Assembly (NCBI RefSeq): GCF_002140975.2
Contig: NZ_CP147247.1
Span: 248,001-312,000, forward strand
Origin: Enterococcus sp. 9E7_DIV0242
GTDB lineage: Bacteria > Bacillota > Bacilli > Lactobacillales > Enterococcaceae
DNA length: 64,000 nucleotides
Reading direction: 5' to 3'
Shown piece by piece: positions 63,141 to 64,000 of the stretch (the first letter of the stretch is position 1; every line of letters begins with the position of its first letter). The position numbers and the translations under genes are program-made. The notes under the pieces are model-generated. The model did no database searches, had not been told where the DNA came from, and worked only from the letters and a program-made list of their open reading frames with translations.

Positions 63141-63196
63141 GCAAGGTATTCACTGTAGATTTTCTGTAAATTTACGGTGAATGCCTTGCTTTTTTA
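63141..63196 (+). terminator. attenuator terminator 2
   Basis: GCAAGGTATTCACTGTA (63141-63157) pairs with TACGGTGAATGCCTTGC (63173-63189), 17 bp with two G-U, then six T. Strong. Its 5' arm is complementary to segment 5. Confidence 0.88.
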
Positions 63197-63220
63197 TTTT
63201 GATTCTATGGAGGTTGAACA

Positions 63221-64000
63221 ATGGAAAACACGATTACAGGTCACACCAGACTGATTGGACTCTTCGCAGAGCCGATTCGTCACAGCGTTTCACCGATGAT
63301 TCAAAACACAGCGCTTCAAGCACTGGATATCGATGCAGTCTATCTGGCCTTTGAGCTAGGAGAAGATCGTCTGATATCAGCCATCGAATCAATTCGTACC
63401 TTGGAAATGCTAGGTGCAAACTTATCCATGCCACATAAGATGGCAGCAGTTCCGTTGATGGATGAGTTGAGTGAAGCTGCCAAGCTGGTAGGAGCGATCA
63501 ATACGATCGTAAATGATAACGGCAGACTGATCGGGTATACAACGGATGGAACAGGCTTTATGAGGAGCCTGAAGGACCAAGAAATCGACATTATCGGGAA
63601 AAAAATGACGATCATTGGTGCGGGTGGTGCAGCAACTGCTATTATTGTACAAGCGGCTTTAGACGGCGTAAAAGAGATTGCTGTCTATAATCGCAAGGAT
63701 GAATTCTTTGAAAAAGTAAAAGAAAAGCTTCGCTACATTGAAGCCCATACGAGCTGTATCATTCATCTACACGATTTAGCAAATTCAGATGAGCTGGCCG
63801 CAGATGTGAGCGACAGTAGCTTGCTGGTAAATGCTACAGGTGTTGGAATGAAACCAAATTTGGCGGCATCGCCAATTGAAGATTTCTCGATTTTACGAGC
63901 GGATCTTCCAGTATATGATGTGATTTATACACCTAGAGAGACAACGTTGCTGAAGGAAGCCAAGGCGAGAGGTACGAAAGCTGTAAATGGTTTGGGCATG
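63221..64000 (+). CDS. aroE: shikimate dehydrogenase (3' end outside the window)
   Basis: 260 codons are visible with no stop, so the gene runs off the right edge. The start ATG 63221 has GGAGG 9 nt upstream. Substrate-binding PIRHSVSPMIQNTAL (about 18-32), the catalytic Lys in SMPHKMAAV (about 68-76), the Asp in YTTDGTGF, the NADP loop IGAGGAATAI (about 130-139), and NATGVGM are present. It reduces 3-dehydroshikimate to shikimate. As the first gene after the attenuator, it probably starts an aro operon. Confidence 0.95.
   Translation, partial: MENTITGHTRLIGLFAEPIRHSVSPMIQNTALQALDIDAVYLAFELGEDRLISAIESIRTLEMLGANLSMPHKMAAVPLMDELSEAAKLVGAINTIVNDNGRLIGYTTDGTGFMRSLKDQEIDIIGKKMTIIGAGGAATAIIVQAALDGVKEIAVYNRKDEFFEKVKEKLRYIEAHTSCIIHLHDLANSDELAADVSDSSLLVNATGVGMKPNLAASPIEDFSILRADLPVYDVIYTPRETTLLKEAKARGTKAVNGLGM

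Larger units (their letters stand above)
63007..63196 (+). ncRNA. seven-segment transcription attenuator of the aromatic operon
   Basis: Segments: 1, GTTTGTAT (63007-63014); 2, GATGCAAAC (63029-63037); 3, GTTTGTATC plus TATGATGGCT (63052-63070); 4, AAGCCGCATAGAT (63093-63105); 5, 63106-63123; 6, 63141-63164; 7, 63173-63189. Pairs 1:2 (8 bp), 3:4 (7+4 bp) and 5:6 (14-15 bp) exclude 2:3 (9 bp), 4:5 (terminator 1) and 6:7 (terminator 2). A ribosome at the leader stop would cover segment 1 and favour termination. A ribosome stalled at the Tyr codons leaves it free and favours read-through. Confidence 0.7.

Noticed and set aside
62941..63196. T-box riboswitch for the aro leader
   Set aside because: The AGGGTGGNACCGCG-type antiterminator and the specifier layout are missing; the leader peptide with alternating helices explains the region better.

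Overview
The window is a chromosomal segment of a low-GC Gram-positive bacterium of the order Lactobacillales, most likely Enterococcus or a close relative. The grounds are strong AGGAGG ribosome sites, TTGACA/TATAAT promoters, Firmicute gene clusters (ylxM-ffh, xerD-ribT-scpA-scpB-rluB, fer/ypbB-recQ, ypiA-ypiB, mazG-dapB-cca), lipoproteins with LLTGC and LLAAC lipoboxes, and Mga-, Rgg- and PadR-type regulators. No species is assigned. No rRNA, tRNA or CRISPR array was seen.

Layout. 1-7.5 kb: an aromatic-type aminotransferase, a phosphate-binding lipoprotein behind a Pho box, a self-controlled PadR/membrane-protein pair, a YwqG-like protein, and the PhoP-PhoR two-component system on the minus strand. 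7.5-10.5 kb: DUF523, Nudix, ylxM, ffh. 10.5-22 kb: an accessory block between ffh and rpsP-khpA, with an RpiR-controlled beta-glucoside unit (PTS IIC plus a GH1 enzyme with an altered catalytic residue), a divergent MFS/Rgg pair, tag, a likely small RNA, an antiporter, an FMN reductase, a two-domain acetyltransferase and a phosphoesterase. 22-29 kb: rpsP-khpA, a DUF1576 membrane protein with a divergent TetR gene, an orphan Fic/Doc protein, an IS110-family element with a bridge-RNA-like left end, and a cyclophilin lipoprotein. 29-45.7 kb: mostly housekeeping genes (MupG-like, Nudix, xerD to rluB, FMN riboswitch-ribU, an Fpg-like protein lacking Pro1, fer, ypbB, recQ, LysM, cmk, rpsA). 45.7-56.5 kb: an Mga-like regulator, der, hup, an ECF sigma/anti-sigma pair behind its own type of promoter, a degenerate AroB-like protein, ypiA and ypiB. 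56.5-64 kb: YitT, mazG, dapB, cca, a thioesterase, a second PadR operon, a permease-like protein, and the start of an aromatic operon (aroE) running off the end.

The strongest lead is the aroE leader (62878-63220). A consensus promoter precedes a 20-residue ORF ending Tyr-Tyr-Phe-Ser-Tyr-Phe-Arg. Seven RNA segments then follow that can pair as 1:2/3:4/5:6 or as 2:3/4:5/6:7. The second set forms two consecutive intrinsic terminators; the first set disrupts both. This reads as a ribosome-sensed relay attenuator responding to Tyr/Phe supply. The second lead is the IS110 left end: two large stem-loops, each built as guide, GGACT-NNN-AGTCC hairpin, guide; one guide strand is complementary to the inferred left tip of the element.

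Start codons were revised wherever a ribosome-binding site favoured an internal start. All functions are inferred from sequence motifs and gene order; no database search was run.
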